Notes: generated by a model from the letters alone, not told the origin. DNA of 64,000 nt from Halobacterium zhouii (GCF_021249405.1 NZ_CP089593.1:1984001-2048000); one strand, 5' to 3'; positions 1-8,199 are shown, numbered from the stretch's first letter. Numbers and translations are program-made.

Positions 1-478
1 CGTGCATGGGCGCGTCGCGGGTGACGGTGAACTGGACGACCTGGAGGTTCACCGCGAGGTCGGCGATGGCGGTGACGTTGCCGCCGAGGAGCGCGTTCTT
101 CGCGCCGATGGCGCCGAGGCGTTCGGGGTAGACGATTTCGTCGACCTCGTCGGCGTACTTCCGGTAGATCTCCTCGCGGTAGTCCTCGTCGATGCGGAGG
201 ACGGTGCGACAGCCGCGGTGTTTGCCGACCATGCAGGCGACGAAGTTGGTGTTGAGGTCACTGGTGAGCGCGCCGAGCGCGTCGGCGGTGTCCAGTCCCG
301 CTTCGTCGAGGACGTCCTCGCTGGAGCCGTCGCCCTCGATGACGTCGAAGCCGTCGGTTCGCGCGCGGTCGGCCTTCTCGGTGTCGTGTTCGATGAGTGT
401 GATGTCGTGGCCCTCGGTCGCGACGACGCGGGCCGTCCGTAGCCCGACGCGGCCGGCGCCGATGATGACGATTCGCAT
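1..478 (-). CDS. trkA: TrkA-type potassium uptake regulator, 5' part only
   Basis: The gene starts at the ATG ending at 478 and runs out of the window, so about 159 N-terminal residues are visible. They begin MRIVIIGAGRVG, a Rossmann fold with the NAD-binding GxGxxG at residues 7-12 and an acidic residue (IEHD) at the end of the second strand, as in TrkA/KtrA RCK domains. These are cytoplasmic NAD(H)-sensing subunits that gate TrkH-type K+ channels; K+ is the main compatible solute in salt-in haloarchaea. The gene is divergent from the RAM-domain gene at 568, with 89 bases between. The C-terminal TrkA_C domain and any trkH partner lie outside the window. Confidence 0.9.
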   Translation of the reverse strand, partial: MRIVIIGAGRVGLRTARVVATEGHDITLIEHDTEKADRARTDGFDVIEGDGSSEDVLDEAGLDTADALGALTSDLNTNFVACMVGKHRGCRTVLRIDEDYREEIYRKYADEVDEIVYPERLGAIGAKNALLGGNVTAIADLAVNLQVVQFTVTRDAPMH

Positions 479-567
479 GGCCGTTCGTACACCGGGACGC
501 GACAAATAGGTTTGTGCAGCGTTAGCACGCACCAACGTTTTTGCTCTCGGCGGTCGAACCCGGGAGC

Positions 568-804
568 ATGGTGCACGCGTTCATCATGGTGAAAGCCGGC
601 GCAGGCGAGGCTCAGACGGTCCGCGACCAGATGGCGGGGTTCGACGGCGTCGAAGCGGCGCACGTCGTCGCTGGGCAATTCGACATCATCGCGGAGGTCG
701 ACGGCCCGGAGGTCAACAACGTACTCGACACCGTCTCGAACCGCATCGGCACTGTCGACGGCGTCACGAACACCAAGACGTACATCTCGCTGTCGGCGGC
801 GTGA
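568..804 (+). CDS. stand-alone Lrp/AsnC ligand-binding (RAM) domain protein
   Basis: A 78-residue protein that is only the C-terminal effector-binding (RAM) domain of the Lrp/AsnC family, without the DNA-binding helix-turn-helix. It has the beta-alpha-beta-beta-alpha-beta pattern (VHAFIMVKAGAG, the FDIIAEVDG strand, then TKTYISLS). Such domains form dimers and higher oligomers and bind amino acids or similar ligands. Divergence from trkA suggests a sensing role near K+ transport, which is inference only. I chose the ATG at 568 because the open frame upstream has no protein-like sequence. It is convergent with the E1-alpha gene, with an 18-base gap. Confidence 0.85.
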   Translation: MVHAFIMVKAGAGEAQTVRDQMAGFDGVEAAHVVAGQFDIIAEVDGPEVNNVLDTVSNRIGTVDGVTNTKTYISLSAA

Positions 805-822
805 GAAACGAGTGAGGAGTGG

Positions 823-1887
823 TCAGAACTCCTGTTCCTGTAGGTCGTGGGTTTCGAGCCACTCCTCGAGGGTCGCTTTCTGGTCGTCGAGACGGGGCGT
901 GCGCTCGGCGTACACGTAGTCGAACAGTTCGTCGACGTCGGGTTCGCCGACGTCCTCTGCGGCGTCGATGGCGTCGTCGAGTTCGGTCTCGGCGTCGTCC
1001 CAGCACTCCTCGACGAACCCGTCGTCGACGGCGTCCTGCTCGCGGAGGTAGGACTCGAATCGCTCGAGTGGGTCGGCGGTGCGCCACTCCGGGAGGTCCT
1101 CCTCGTCGGGGCGATAACGCTCGGGGTCGTCGCTCGTGGTGTGGGCACCCTGCCGGTAGGTCAGGCTCTCCACGAGCACGGGTTCGCCGGCCCTGGCGTC
1201 CTCCAGGGCGTCCGCGACCGTCTCGTACACTGCGACGGGGTCGTTGCCGTCGACCTGCACACCCTCGAAACCGTACGCTTCGGCCTTGACGGCGATGGAC
1301 TCGCTTGCGGTCTGTTTCTCACGGGGGAGCGAGATGGCCCAGTTGTTGTTCTCGCAGAGGAAGACGACGGGCGCGTCGAAGACGCCCGCGAAGTTCATCC
1401 CCTCGTGGAAGTCCCCCTCGGAGGTCGCGCCGTCCCCGAAGTAACAGACGACGGCGTCGTCGTCGCTGCTCTCCTGGACGGCGCGCTCGTAGTTCATCGC
1501 CATCCCCGCGCCGACGGCGTGAGGAATCTGGCTGGCGATGGGGACGGCCTGCGGGAAGTTCGGCACGTCGTGGCCGGAGGTGAACTCGGCGTGGCCGCGG
1601 CGGAATAACAGGATGTCGCTGGCCGGGACGCCGCGCGCGAGTTGCATCGCGTTCGAGCGGTACGTCGGGAACAGCCAGTCGTCTTCGAGCATCGCGTGGG
1701 CGGCGCCGACCTGGGAGCCCTCCTGGCCCTTGTACGGCGGGTAGCCACTCATCCAGCCGCGGCGCTGGAGCGCCAGCGCCCGCTCGTCGAACTCTCGCGC
1801 TCGAATCATGTCCCGGAGGAGTTCGCGGGCCGCCTCGGCGTTCAGGGCCGTCTCCGAGAGGTCGCGCTCCCCGATGACGCGGTGCAT
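823..1887 (-). CDS. 2-oxoacid dehydrogenase E1 component, alpha subunit
   Basis: A 354-residue thiamine-diphosphate enzyme subunit of the PDH/BCKDH E1-alpha type. The TPP/Mg motif starts GDGATSEGDF at residues 151-160 and closes with NNN at 180-182; an upstream HDVPN segment matches the family's active-site loop region. E1-alpha pairs with an E1-beta subunit to decarboxylate pyruvate, branched-chain or other 2-oxoacids and acylate the E2 lipoyl domain. No E1-beta, E2 or E3 gene is adjacent, which is unusual because these usually form an operon. The substrate therefore cannot be assigned; branched-chain or acetoin-type acids are as likely as pyruvate. Confidence 0.85.
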   Translation of the reverse strand: MHRVIGERDLSETALNAEAARELLRDMIRAREFDERALALQRRGWMSGYPPYKGQEGSQVGAAHAMLEDDWLFPTYRSNAMQLARGVPASDILLFRRGHAEFTSGHDVPNFPQAVPIASQIPHAVGAGMAMNYERAVQESSDDDAVVCYFGDGATSEGDFHEGMNFAGVFDAPVVFLCENNNWAISLPREKQTASESIAVKAEAYGFEGVQVDGNDPVAVYETVADALEDARAGEPVLVESLTYRQGAHTTSDDPERYRPDEEDLPEWRTADPLERFESYLREQDAVDDGFVEECWDDAETELDDAIDAAEDVGEPDVDELFDYVYAERTPRLDDQKATLEEWLETHDLQEQEF

Positions 1888-1952
1888 GTGTCGGGACTCC
1901 GCGGCCAGTCACTTACCGATAGCGAAAAACGGCCCGAGTTCCAACCCCGGGT

Positions 1953-2282
1953 ATGGTCTCGGCCGCCACGGCGTTCGGCGTCGGCGTCATCGTACTGGTA
2001 CACACCGCTATCGCCGCCGTCGGCGCGCGCTACTTCCGGATCACGCTGAAGACGCGCTGGGGGTCCGTGCTGTACACCATCGTCCTGACCCCGGTCGTCT
2101 ACGTCGCCACGACGCTCGCGTTCGGCGTGCTCGGGTTCGGCGCGGGCGCGTTCGAGAATGCGGGGACGCTGATCGGCGTGACGTGGGTGTTCCCGTTCTT
2201 CCTCGGGTGGTCGGTCGACATCTTCTGGATTCCACCACCGGAGGCCTACGAGGACTCACCGAAGCCCGCGAACGACCAGTAG
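1953..2282 (+). CDS. small multi-spanning membrane protein, unknown function
   Basis: A 109-residue protein with about three hydrophobic helices (residues about 5-25, 38-62 and 70-92) and a short polar C-terminus rich in Glu, Asp and Pro. I do not recognise a characterised family; it resembles conserved haloarchaeal hypothetical membrane proteins. The 65-base gap after the start of the divergent E1-alpha gene leaves room for its own promoter. Its 3' end overlaps the convergent gene at 2256-2723 by 27 bases. Confidence 0.65.
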   Translation: MVSAATAFGVGVIVLVHTAIAAVGARYFRITLKTRWGSVLYTIVLTPVVYVATTLAFGVLGFGAGAFENAGTLIGVTWVFPFFLGWSVDIFWIPPPEAYEDSPKPANDQ

Positions 2283-2723
2283 CGCGGACAGCGACGGGAA
2301 GACAGTGAGCGTGCCGAGTCCGAGCAGCGCGGCGACCGGTTCACACAGGTAGGGAAGGCCGAGGAGGCCGAACGTTCCTGCAGCGGCGAGCGCGCCGCCG
2401 ACAGTTCGAACGCCCGTGACGAGGGGCGCATCGACGGTGAGCGCGAGGAGCGCGTCCGCGGCGTCGAAGGCCACGCACGCCAGCGCGACCGTTCGCGCCG
2501 ACACCGCCCGGCGATGCGGGTCGTCACCGCCGCCAGGCCACAACACGCGGAAGTCCTCAGGAAAGAACGACGGCAGTCGGATTGGCGGGAGTTGTAGAGA
2601 GAGGCCACTGCTGTCGTCGGTCCCGTCACGAGATGCGTCGCGCTCTGGGCGGTCGTCCTTCCGCGAGTCGTTATTCCGCGAGTCGTTATTCCGCGAGTCG
2701 TCACTCCGCGGGTCGTCAGGCAT
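2256..2723 (-). CDS. hypothetical membrane protein with NNDSR repeats
   Basis: A 155-residue protein, taking the ATG ending at 2723. The first ~40 residues are very polar and contain the repeated pentapeptide (N/S)(N/D)DSR encoded by a 15-base tandem repeat. The C-terminal half has three hydrophobic segments ([34 protein letters not shown] and a last one ending LLVVRGLR). The ATG overlaps the end of tmk by 8 bases, so translation is probably coupled. I do not recognise the family. The repeat-rich N-terminus may be recently expanded and probably disordered. Confidence 0.6.
   Translation of the reverse strand: MPDDPRSDDSRNNDSRNNDSRKDDRPERDASRDGTDDSSGLSLQLPPIRLPSFFPEDFRVLWPGGGDDPHRRAVSARTVALACVAFDAADALLALTVDAPLVTGVRTVGGALAAAGTFGLLGLPYLCEPVAALLGLGTLTVFPSLSALLVVRGLR
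2659..2718 (-). repeat. four tandem copies of a 15-base unit
   Basis: Four consecutive 15-base units of the type TTCCGCGAGTCGTTA (plus-strand reading) occupy 2659-2673, 2674-2688, 2689-2703 and 2704-2718. The first two are identical and the last two have 1-3 changes. They lie in frame in the 5' part of the membrane-protein gene and encode repeated NNDSR-like pentapeptides. A multiple of three bases lets copy number change without a frameshift. The last unit runs into the stop codon of tmk. Confidence 0.9.
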
Positions 2724-3321
2724 CGCCGAGCGCACGGTCGAGCACGTCCTCGGCGTCGTCGAGGACGGCTTCCGGGGACTGCGTAGCGTCGATGCGCACG
2801 AACCGGTCGGGGCTGTACTGGCGGAGTTGTTCGTAGTTCGCCTGCACGTCCGAGAGGAACTCGGCTTGCTCGAACTTGTTCGTCGCGCCCGAGCGCGCCG
2901 CGCCGGTCTCCGGGTCGACGTCGAAGTACAGCGTGAGGTCCGGCGGGCGCGTCCAGGGCTGGTGGACGCCGCGCACGTACTCCATCGGTCGGGGCACCTC
3001 GCCCTCGAGGGCGGCGCCCTGGTAGGCGTATCGGGAGTCCGAGTATCGGTCCGAGACGACGACGTCGCCGGCGTCGAGCGCGGGCCGCACTACGCGGGAG
3101 AGGTGGTCGGCGTGGTCGGCGGTGAAGAGGAACAGCTCCGCGAGCGGGTTGGCATCGTCCTCGTCCTCGGAGCGGCGGGCGGCCTCGCCGTACCACGAAT
3201 CGGTCGGCTCGCGGGTGAACGTGTAGCCCCGGTCGGTGCCTCCGCCGCTTCGAGCAGCGCGCAGCGACTCCCAGACCGTGGTCTTCCCGCTGCCGTCGAT
3301 GCCCTCCAGCGTCACGAGCAT
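2716..3321 (-). CDS. tmk: dTMP kinase (thymidylate kinase)
   Basis: A 201-residue P-loop kinase that phosphorylates dTMP to dTDP for DNA synthesis. The start at the ATG ending at 3321 gives the canonical [16 protein letters not shown]-terminus with Walker A at about residues 7-15. The family's [13 protein letters not shown] motif (the DRY sequence) follows, then the lid and nucleotide-binding regions (NKFEQAEF). An upstream in-frame extension to 3402 is rejected because it precedes the universally conserved N-terminal strand. The membrane-protein gene overlaps its stop by 8 bases. Confidence 0.95.
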   Translation of the reverse strand: MLVTLEGIDGSGKTTVWESLRAARSGGGTDRGYTFTREPTDSWYGEAARRSEDEDDANPLAELFLFTADHADHLSRVVRPALDAGDVVVSDRYSDSRYAYQGAALEGEVPRPMEYVRGVHQPWTRPPDLTLYFDVDPETGAARSGATNKFEQAEFLSDVQANYEQLRQYSPDRFVRIDATQSPEAVLDDAEDVLDRALGDA

Positions 3322-3431
3322 GTCGGGAGAACCGGGAGCGACGTACAAACGGCTTCGGGTTCGGTTACGGCGAGAAATCGAAGAACCGCTGCTGGGTAGC
3401 AATACAGACGCTCACCGTGTTGCCCACTCGG

Positions 3432-3935
3432 TTACGCGCCCTCGGACACGGCCGTTCCGTTCTCGATGGGGTCCAGACCAGTACCGTCGATTCCGACCGT
3501 GGCCGTTCGCAACGTCGTCGAGTCGTTGACGTAGTATCTCGCGGTGAATCGTGTGTCGTGTGCCACCCGAGTAGTCCCCCTCACAGTCGTGTACCCGGTC
3601 ATATACTGGAGTGTAACGAGGAACGCGTGCTCGCCACGCGGTTCCACGGACACGTCGTTGAGACTGACCACCAGCCGTTTGATCTCTGTTCCGTCAGCAT
3701 CGTGCTCGTCGTAGACCGCCTGTTTTCGGTGCGCTCGCTCGTACGATTCGACGTACTGTCTCACTGACTCGGCCGTCAGCGTAGCCGGTTTCGAGGGAAA
3801 CTCCACTGACCGAGCGGTAGTGGGAGCGGGCGAGGAGGTCTCCTGCGTGTTTCCGGGGGCAGCAGTGTCGGCGGACAGACAGCCACCGACACCGGTGATG
3901 ACGAGGACGACAATCAGAGCCTGCATCCGGCTCAT
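3432..3935 (-). CDS. predicted lipoprotein, unknown function
   Basis: A 167-residue secreted protein. The N-terminus has a short charged start, a hydrophobic stretch (ALIVVLVITGVGG) and a lipobox ending at Cys19 (VGGC), so it is probably exported and lipid-anchored. A Thr/Ser/Pro-rich linker follows, then a ~110-residue domain with beta-strand character (EHAFLVTLQYMTGYTTVRGTTRV). No recognised domain name. Possibly a small binding or surface protein; this cannot be resolved from sequence. Confidence 0.7.
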   Translation of the reverse strand: MSRMQALIVVLVITGVGGCLSADTAAPGNTQETSSPAPTTARSVEFPSKPATLTAESVRQYVESYERAHRKQAVYDEHDADGTEIKRLVVSLNDVSVEPRGEHAFLVTLQYMTGYTTVRGTTRVAHDTRFTARYYVNDSTTLRTATVGIDGTGLDPIENGTAVSEGA

Positions 3936-4151
3936 ACGCGACTCTAGGTCCGGCAGTCCATAATAGGTTGAGGGCTAACCCAGTAGTTTCTACGTATCTC
4001 TGGTTCCCGAACTCTCGGGAGCGCAGGACTTCCTGTGATTTCCAGGAAGACGGTTGGTTGGCCGGCCGGAACCAGCGGTAACCCGTCCGAATTGAACGCT
4101 GCTCCCATCAGCGGGCCTAGCTTTAGGACGGCCGCGTGTTTCTATCGACGC

Positions 4152-5039
4152 ATGGACATCTTGGTCACCGGCGGCACCGGGTTCGTCGGCCGGAACCTCT
4201 GCCGGGAGTTAGACGAGCGGGGCCACGACGTGACAGCGCTCGCACGACACGCCGACGGCGAGGGGTTGCCCGCCAGCGTCGATACGGTGGTCGGCGACGT
4301 GACCGCGTACGACTCGGTGGCCGGCGCCGTGGCGGGGCGGGACGCCGTCGTGAACCTCGCCTCGCTGTCGCCGCTGTACAAGCCAAAGGGCGGCGACGAG
4401 AGACACTTCGAGGTCACGCTCGGCGGCACGGAGAACGTCGTCGAGGCCGCCGAGGAACACGGCGTCGAGTACCTCCTGCAGATGTCGAACCTCGGCGCGG
4501 ATCCGAACTCGCCGACGGCGCTGTTGCGCGCGAAAGGGCGCGCCGAGGAAGTGGTCGAGAACTCGGACCTCGCGTACACCATCTTCCAGCCGTCGGTGAT
4601 ATTTGGAGACGGTGGCGAGTTCGTCTCGTTCACGAAACGGGTGACGACGCCGTACGTTACGGGACTGCCTGGCGGCGGGACGGCGCGCTTCCAGCCCATC
4701 TGGATCGGAGACCTCGTGCCGATGCTCGCCGACGCGTTGGAAGACGAGAAGCACCGCGGAAAGACGTACGAAATCGGCGGGCCAGAGGTGTTGACACTCG
4801 CAGACGTCGCTCGACTCGCCTACCGGGCAGAGGGCAAGTCACTGCGGATAGTGTCGATTCCGATGCCCCTCGTGGCGGTGGGCGCGAGCCTCGTCGACCC
4901 GCTCCCGTTCGTGCCGTTCGGCACCGACCAGTACCGGTCGCTCAAGGCGAACAACACTGTCGAGGAGAACGACGTAGTCGCGTTCGGGCGGTCGCCGTCC
5001 GAGTTGACGACGCTCGCGGCGTACCTCGGCGTCGAGTAA
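4152..5039 (+). CDS. NAD(P)-binding atypical SDR, NDUFA9-like
   Basis: A 295-residue extended short-chain dehydrogenase-like protein. The ATG at 4152 places the Rossmann motif GGTGFVG at residues 7-13. The region where classical SDRs carry the YxxxK catalytic pair reads TALLRAKGRAEEV, so the lysine region is recognisable but the tyrosine is missing. That is the pattern of the complex-I-associated NDUFA9-like and NmrA-like atypical SDRs, which bind dinucleotide without a clear oxidoreductase reaction. The C-terminal half (DLVPMLADALED, YEIGGPEVLTLADVA) matches the same family. It appears monocistronic. Function in haloarchaea is not established. Confidence 0.85.
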   Translation: MDILVTGGTGFVGRNLCRELDERGHDVTALARHADGEGLPASVDTVVGDVTAYDSVAGAVAGRDAVVNLASLSPLYKPKGGDERHFEVTLGGTENVVEAAEEHGVEYLLQMSNLGADPNSPTALLRAKGRAEEVVENSDLAYTIFQPSVIFGDGGEFVSFTKRVTTPYVTGLPGGGTARFQPIWIGDLVPMLADALEDEKHRGKTYEIGGPEVLTLADVARLAYRAEGKSLRIVSIPMPLVAVGASLVDPLPFVPFGTDQYRSLKANNTVEENDVVAFGRSPSELTTLAAYLGVE

Positions 5040-5236
5040 CGACTCCCCCCGGCAGCAAGCGGAGGACCGCCACGTTGCTCGCGACCCCAACACCTTGCCA
5101 TCCAGTAACGCACCCAACAATATTAAAAGGTGGAGATATCTACCATAATAGGACCACCGAACATATTCGTTATGCAGACGCTAACGCCAGAAAACGGGCA
5201 GTTCGGCGAATACGTCGGACACGCGTCTGCAAAAAG

Positions 5237-5242
5237 CTTATA
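5237..5242 (+). promoter_or_regulatory. candidate TATA box for cetZ
   Basis: CTTATA lies in an AT-rich island about 40 bases upstream of the cetZ ATG at 5279, in a 239-base intergenic region otherwise unlike the GC-rich surroundings. Placing transcription about 25 bases downstream predicts a short leader of roughly 10-15 bases, typical of haloarchaea. A second AT-rich patch lies around 5119-5131. This is pattern matching only. Confidence 0.4.
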
Positions 5243-5278
5243 CGTCTATTTCTACTGATAACCTGCAAAGGGTCACGT

Positions 5279-6460
5279 ATGAAACTGGCAATGATCGGGT
5301 TCGGTCAGGCGGGCGGGAAAATACTCGACAAATTCCTCGAGTACGACGAACGGCACGGCTCTGGCATCGTCCGTGCTGCCGTCGCCGTCAACACCGCTAA
5401 GGCCGACCTAATGGGTCTGGAGCACGTTCCACAGGAGAACCGCGTCCTCATCGGACAGTCCCGCGTGAAGGGACACGGCGTCGGCGCGGACAACGAGCTC
5501 GGCGCGGAGATCGCCGAGGAAGACATCGACGAGGTGCAGGGCGCCATCGACAGCATTCCCGTCCACGAGGTCGACGCGTTCCTCGTCATCGCGGGGCTGG
5601 GTGGCGGCACCGGCTCCGGCGGATCGCCGGTCATCGCGAAGCACCTCAAGCGCATCTACACCGAGCCCGTCTACGGACTCGGTGTGCTACCCGGCAGCGA
5701 CGAGGGCGGCATCTACACGCTGAACGCCGCGCGCTCGTTCCAGACGTTCGTGCGCGAAGTGGACAATCTGCTCGTGTTCGACAACGACGCGTGGCGCAAG
5801 TCCGGGGAGTCCGTCCAGGGCGGCTACGACGAGATCAACGAGGAGATCGTCACCCGCTTTGGCATCCTGTTCGGCGCCGGTGAGGTCGAACAGGGCGGCG
5901 ACGTCGCGGAATCCGTCGTCGACTCGAGCGAGATTATCAACACGCTCGCGGGCGGCGGCGTCTCCACCATCGGGTACGCCTCCGAGGGCGTCGATAACGA
6001 CGGCGGGTCCGGCAGTGGCCTGCTCTCCCGCTTCACGGGGAGCGACGAGACCATGGAGGACACGGCGTCCACGACCAATCGCATCACCTCGCTCGTCCGG
6101 AAGGCTGCGCTCGGCCGACTCACGCTGCCGTGTGAGATCGAGGGGACCGAGCGCGCACTGCTCGTGACCGCCGGCCCGCCGAAGTACCTCAATCGGAAAG
6201 GTATCGAGCGCGGCCGGAAGTGGTTAGAAGAGCAGACCGGTTCGATGGAGGTCCGCGGCGGCGACTACCCGGTCGCGGGTTCACAGCAGGTGGCGTCAGT
6301 GACGCTGCTCTCGGGCGTGACCAACGTTCCCCGCATCAAGGAACTCCAGGAGATCGCCATCGAAGCCCAGGACAACATCGACGACATCCGGGACGAAAGC
6401 GAAGAGAACTTGGAGGAGTTAGTCGAAGACGACGAGGATGAACTCGAGCCGCTGTTCTGA
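5279..6460 (+). CDS. cetZ: CetZ, tubulin-superfamily cytoskeletal GTPase
   Basis: A 393-residue member of the archaeal CetZ branch of the tubulin/FtsZ superfamily. The N-terminal nucleotide loop GFGQAGG is at about residues 7-13 and the tubulin signature GLGGGTGSGGSP at 106-117. CetZ proteins polymerise with GTP and control cell shape and motility-linked rod development in Haloferax rather than division. The C-terminal tail (about residues 370-393) is very acidic. The ATG at 5279 matches the family N-terminus (MKLAMIGFGQAGG). The next gene starts within the last 23 bases, so the two are probably co-translated. FtsZ is excluded by the CetZ-type N-terminus and by this signature. Confidence 0.93.
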   Translation: MKLAMIGFGQAGGKILDKFLEYDERHGSGIVRAAVAVNTAKADLMGLEHVPQENRVLIGQSRVKGHGVGADNELGAEIAEEDIDEVQGAIDSIPVHEVDAFLVIAGLGGGTGSGGSPVIAKHLKRIYTEPVYGLGVLPGSDEGGIYTLNAARSFQTFVREVDNLLVFDNDAWRKSGESVQGGYDEINEEIVTRFGILFGAGEVEQGGDVAESVVDSSEIINTLAGGGVSTIGYASEGVDNDGGSGSGLLSRFTGSDETMEDTASTTNRITSLVRKAALGRLTLPCEIEGTERALLVTAGPPKYLNRKGIERGRKWLEEQTGSMEVRGGDYPVAGSQQVASVTLLSGVTNVPRIKELQEIAIEAQDNIDDIRDESEENLEELVEDDEDELEPLF

Positions 6461-7214
6461 GCTCGCAGTTGCCCTCGTCGTGCTCGTACTCGTCGCTACG
6501 GTGCCAGCGGCCGCGGTCTCGATCAGCGGCGACGCTCCGAGCAAGACGAAGGTGGGCGAGAAGCAACGAACGACGTTCACACTCACGGAACCGTTCAGCG
6601 ACTACGAGGAGTGGACGCTCAAGCTCCAGACCGAACTGACGGACGTGACCTGGCGGATAACCACGTACGACAACGCGGACAATCAGGTGAGCGAGAAGAC
6701 GCTCACCGGGCAGTCGGTGGAGTACCATCTCCAGGCGAAAAGCGGCGTGACCCGCGTCGAGGTTCGGCTCGTCGGGACAGCGCCGGGCGTGAACAACTGG
6801 AGCTACGACCCCGCCCAGCAGTTCACGTACGCGAAGTTCGTGCAGGCCCAGCAGGGCGGGTCGAGTGACACGGTGAAGAGGCTCACGACCCGACCGTACA
6901 CGACTGAGAGCCAGAACGCCCGCACCGCGATCACGAGCGCCAAGCGCACGATCGACGACGTGGAGGACGCCGCCGACGTCAGCGGCGCGAAGAGCGACCT
7001 CCAGGACGCGATCGAGTTCTACAACAGCGGGAACTTCCAGCAGGCCATCCAGAACGCGAATCAGGCCGAGGAGGCCGCGAAGGCAGCGGCGTCCTCCGCA
7101 CAGCAGATGGACACGCTACTGATGGTCGGTGCCGGCATCGTCGTACTGCTCGTGGTGCTCGGAGGCGTCTACTGGTACCTCCAGCAGCGCGAGACCTACG
7201 ACAAACTCGGCTGA
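6438..7214 (+). CDS. secreted/membrane-anchored protein coupled to cetZ
   Basis: A 258-residue protein with an N-terminal signal peptide (hydrophobic LAVALVVLVLVATVPAAA), an extracellular beta-rich domain of about 110 residues, an alpha-helical stretch rich in Ala, Gln and Asp (about residues 150-215), and a single C-terminal membrane helix (about 228-250, LLMVGAGIVVLLVVLGGVYWYL) with a short cytoplasmic tail. It starts inside the last codons of cetZ in another frame. It is not a family I can name. The context suggests a surface or envelope partner of the CetZ cytoskeleton, which is inference from gene order only. Confidence 0.8.
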   Translation: MNSSRCSELAVALVVLVLVATVPAAAVSISGDAPSKTKVGEKQRTTFTLTEPFSDYEEWTLKLQTELTDVTWRITTYDNADNQVSEKTLTGQSVEYHLQAKSGVTRVEVRLVGTAPGVNNWSYDPAQQFTYAKFVQAQQGGSSDTVKRLTTRPYTTESQNARTAITSAKRTIDDVEDAADVSGAKSDLQDAIEFYNSGNFQQAIQNANQAEEAAKAAASSAQQMDTLLMVGAGIVVLLVVLGGVYWYLQQRETYDKLG

Positions 7215-7218
7215 CCCG

Positions 7219-7860
7219 ATGCGGGTCGTCGTCCCGTTCGACCCGGGCAGTCCGAACACGCGGCTTTCTGCCGTGCTCTCGTCCGACGAGCGACGCGAGT
7301 TCGCCGACGCGATGCTCGCGGACGTGCTCTCGGCGGTTCGCGCGGCGGGCGGTGACCCGGAGATTCTCTCGACGGCCGCCTTCGACGTGACCGACCTGGA
7401 CGCGAACGGCGACTCCGCACCGGTCACGGTCGACGACCGCGACCTCTCAGCTGCGGTGAACGACGCGCTCGCGGAGGGACTGCCGGCAGCCGTCGTGATG
7501 GCGGACCTCGCGCTCGCGACACCCGACGCGCTTACCGAACTCTTCGACACTGCGGGCGACGTCGTCGTCGCGCCCGGACGCGGCGGCGGAACGAACGCGC
7601 TCGTCGTGCGGACCGACGGGTTCGCCGTGGACTACCACGGCGTCTCCTACGCCGACCACGTCGCCGCCGCCGAGGCCGCCGGCGCGAGCGTGGCGACCGT
7701 CGATTCGTTCCGGCTGGCGGTCGACGTCGACGACCCCCCGGACCTCCTGGAGGTGCTCGTTCACGGCACGGGGTCGGCGGCTGAATGGTTGCGGAACGCG
7801 GGATTTGCTGTTGTCGTCGAAGATGGGGAGCCGACGGTGACCCGGGAATCGGGTGGTTGA
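7219..7860 (+). CDS. cofC: 2-phospho-L-lactate guanylyltransferase CofC
   Basis: A 213-residue nucleotidyltransferase of the CofC family. It activates 2-phospho-L-lactate (or phosphoenolpyruvate in some organisms) with GTP for coenzyme F420 assembly. The N-terminus MRVVVPFDPGSPNTRLSAVL is the substrate-binding start of the GT-A fold. The segment VVVAPGRGGGTNALVVR and the following YADH region are typical of CofC. The ATG at 7219 follows the preceding stop by 4 bases, so this is the third gene of the cetZ transcription unit. It lies about 860 bases upstream of cofG, with a dispersed repeat between. Confidence 0.88.
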   Translation: MRVVVPFDPGSPNTRLSAVLSSDERREFADAMLADVLSAVRAAGGDPEILSTAAFDVTDLDANGDSAPVTVDDRDLSAAVNDALAEGLPAAVVMADLALATPDALTELFDTAGDVVVAPGRGGGTNALVVRTDGFAVDYHGVSYADHVAAAEAAGASVATVDSFRLAVDVDDPPDLLEVLVHGTGSAAEWLRNAGFAVVVEDGEPTVTRESGG

Positions 7861-7891
7861 GCGACTGTCGAACGTTGAGTTGGGTCTGTAC

Positions 7892-8199
7892 ACACCCAGA
7901 AAGCCCCGGCTGGAGACAACTAACCCACCTCTGTGGACACCCAGAAAGCCCCGGGCCGCTCGCGTCCGCTCGCTCGTTGCGCGCTCCCGCTGGTCGCGTG
8001 CTTACGTCGCGAGCGAACAGGCAGGCGCGAGCGGCCCGCCCCTTTCAGCCCCACCCGACGCCGGTTGATCAACCGGCAGGGCGGGACTGAAAGGGGCGGC
8101 CGTCTGAACGAACCCCGGCGAAGTAAGCACTGGAACGAGCGAAGCGAGTGAAGGGCGCAGCGAGCCGCGGGAGTTCAGACGGCCGGGGCTTTCTGGGTG
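7892..8199. repeat. cloverleaf dispersed element, copy A
   Basis: The 442-base gap between cofC and the next gene is filled by an imperfect palindromic element. The left terminus ACACCCAGAAAGCCCCGG occurs twice (from 7892 and again from 7937) and pairs with CCGGGGCTTTCTGGGTG at 8183-8199. Inside are three hairpins. Arm 1 is about 7955-8035 (GCCGCTCGCG pairing with CGCGAGCGGC). The central stem is CCGCCCCTTTCAG at 8036-8048 with CTGAAAGGGGCGG at 8087-8099, around the palindrome GCCGGTTGATCAACCGGC at 8060-8077. Arm 3 is about 8098-8183 (GGCCGTCTGAAC pairing with GTTCAGACGGCC). No protein-coding frame fits the whole element. Confidence 0.9.

Noticed and set aside
5172..5258. A 28-codon frame upstream of cetZ (MQTLTPENG start)
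   Set aside because: Lies in an AT-rich promoter region, ends in SLYVYFY and overlaps the likely TATA box; too short and without support.
4136..6460. A fused 774-residue protein ending in CetZ
   Set aside because: The first 381 residues are a shifted frame of the SDR gene and an AT-rich intergenic region; CetZ starts at 5279.
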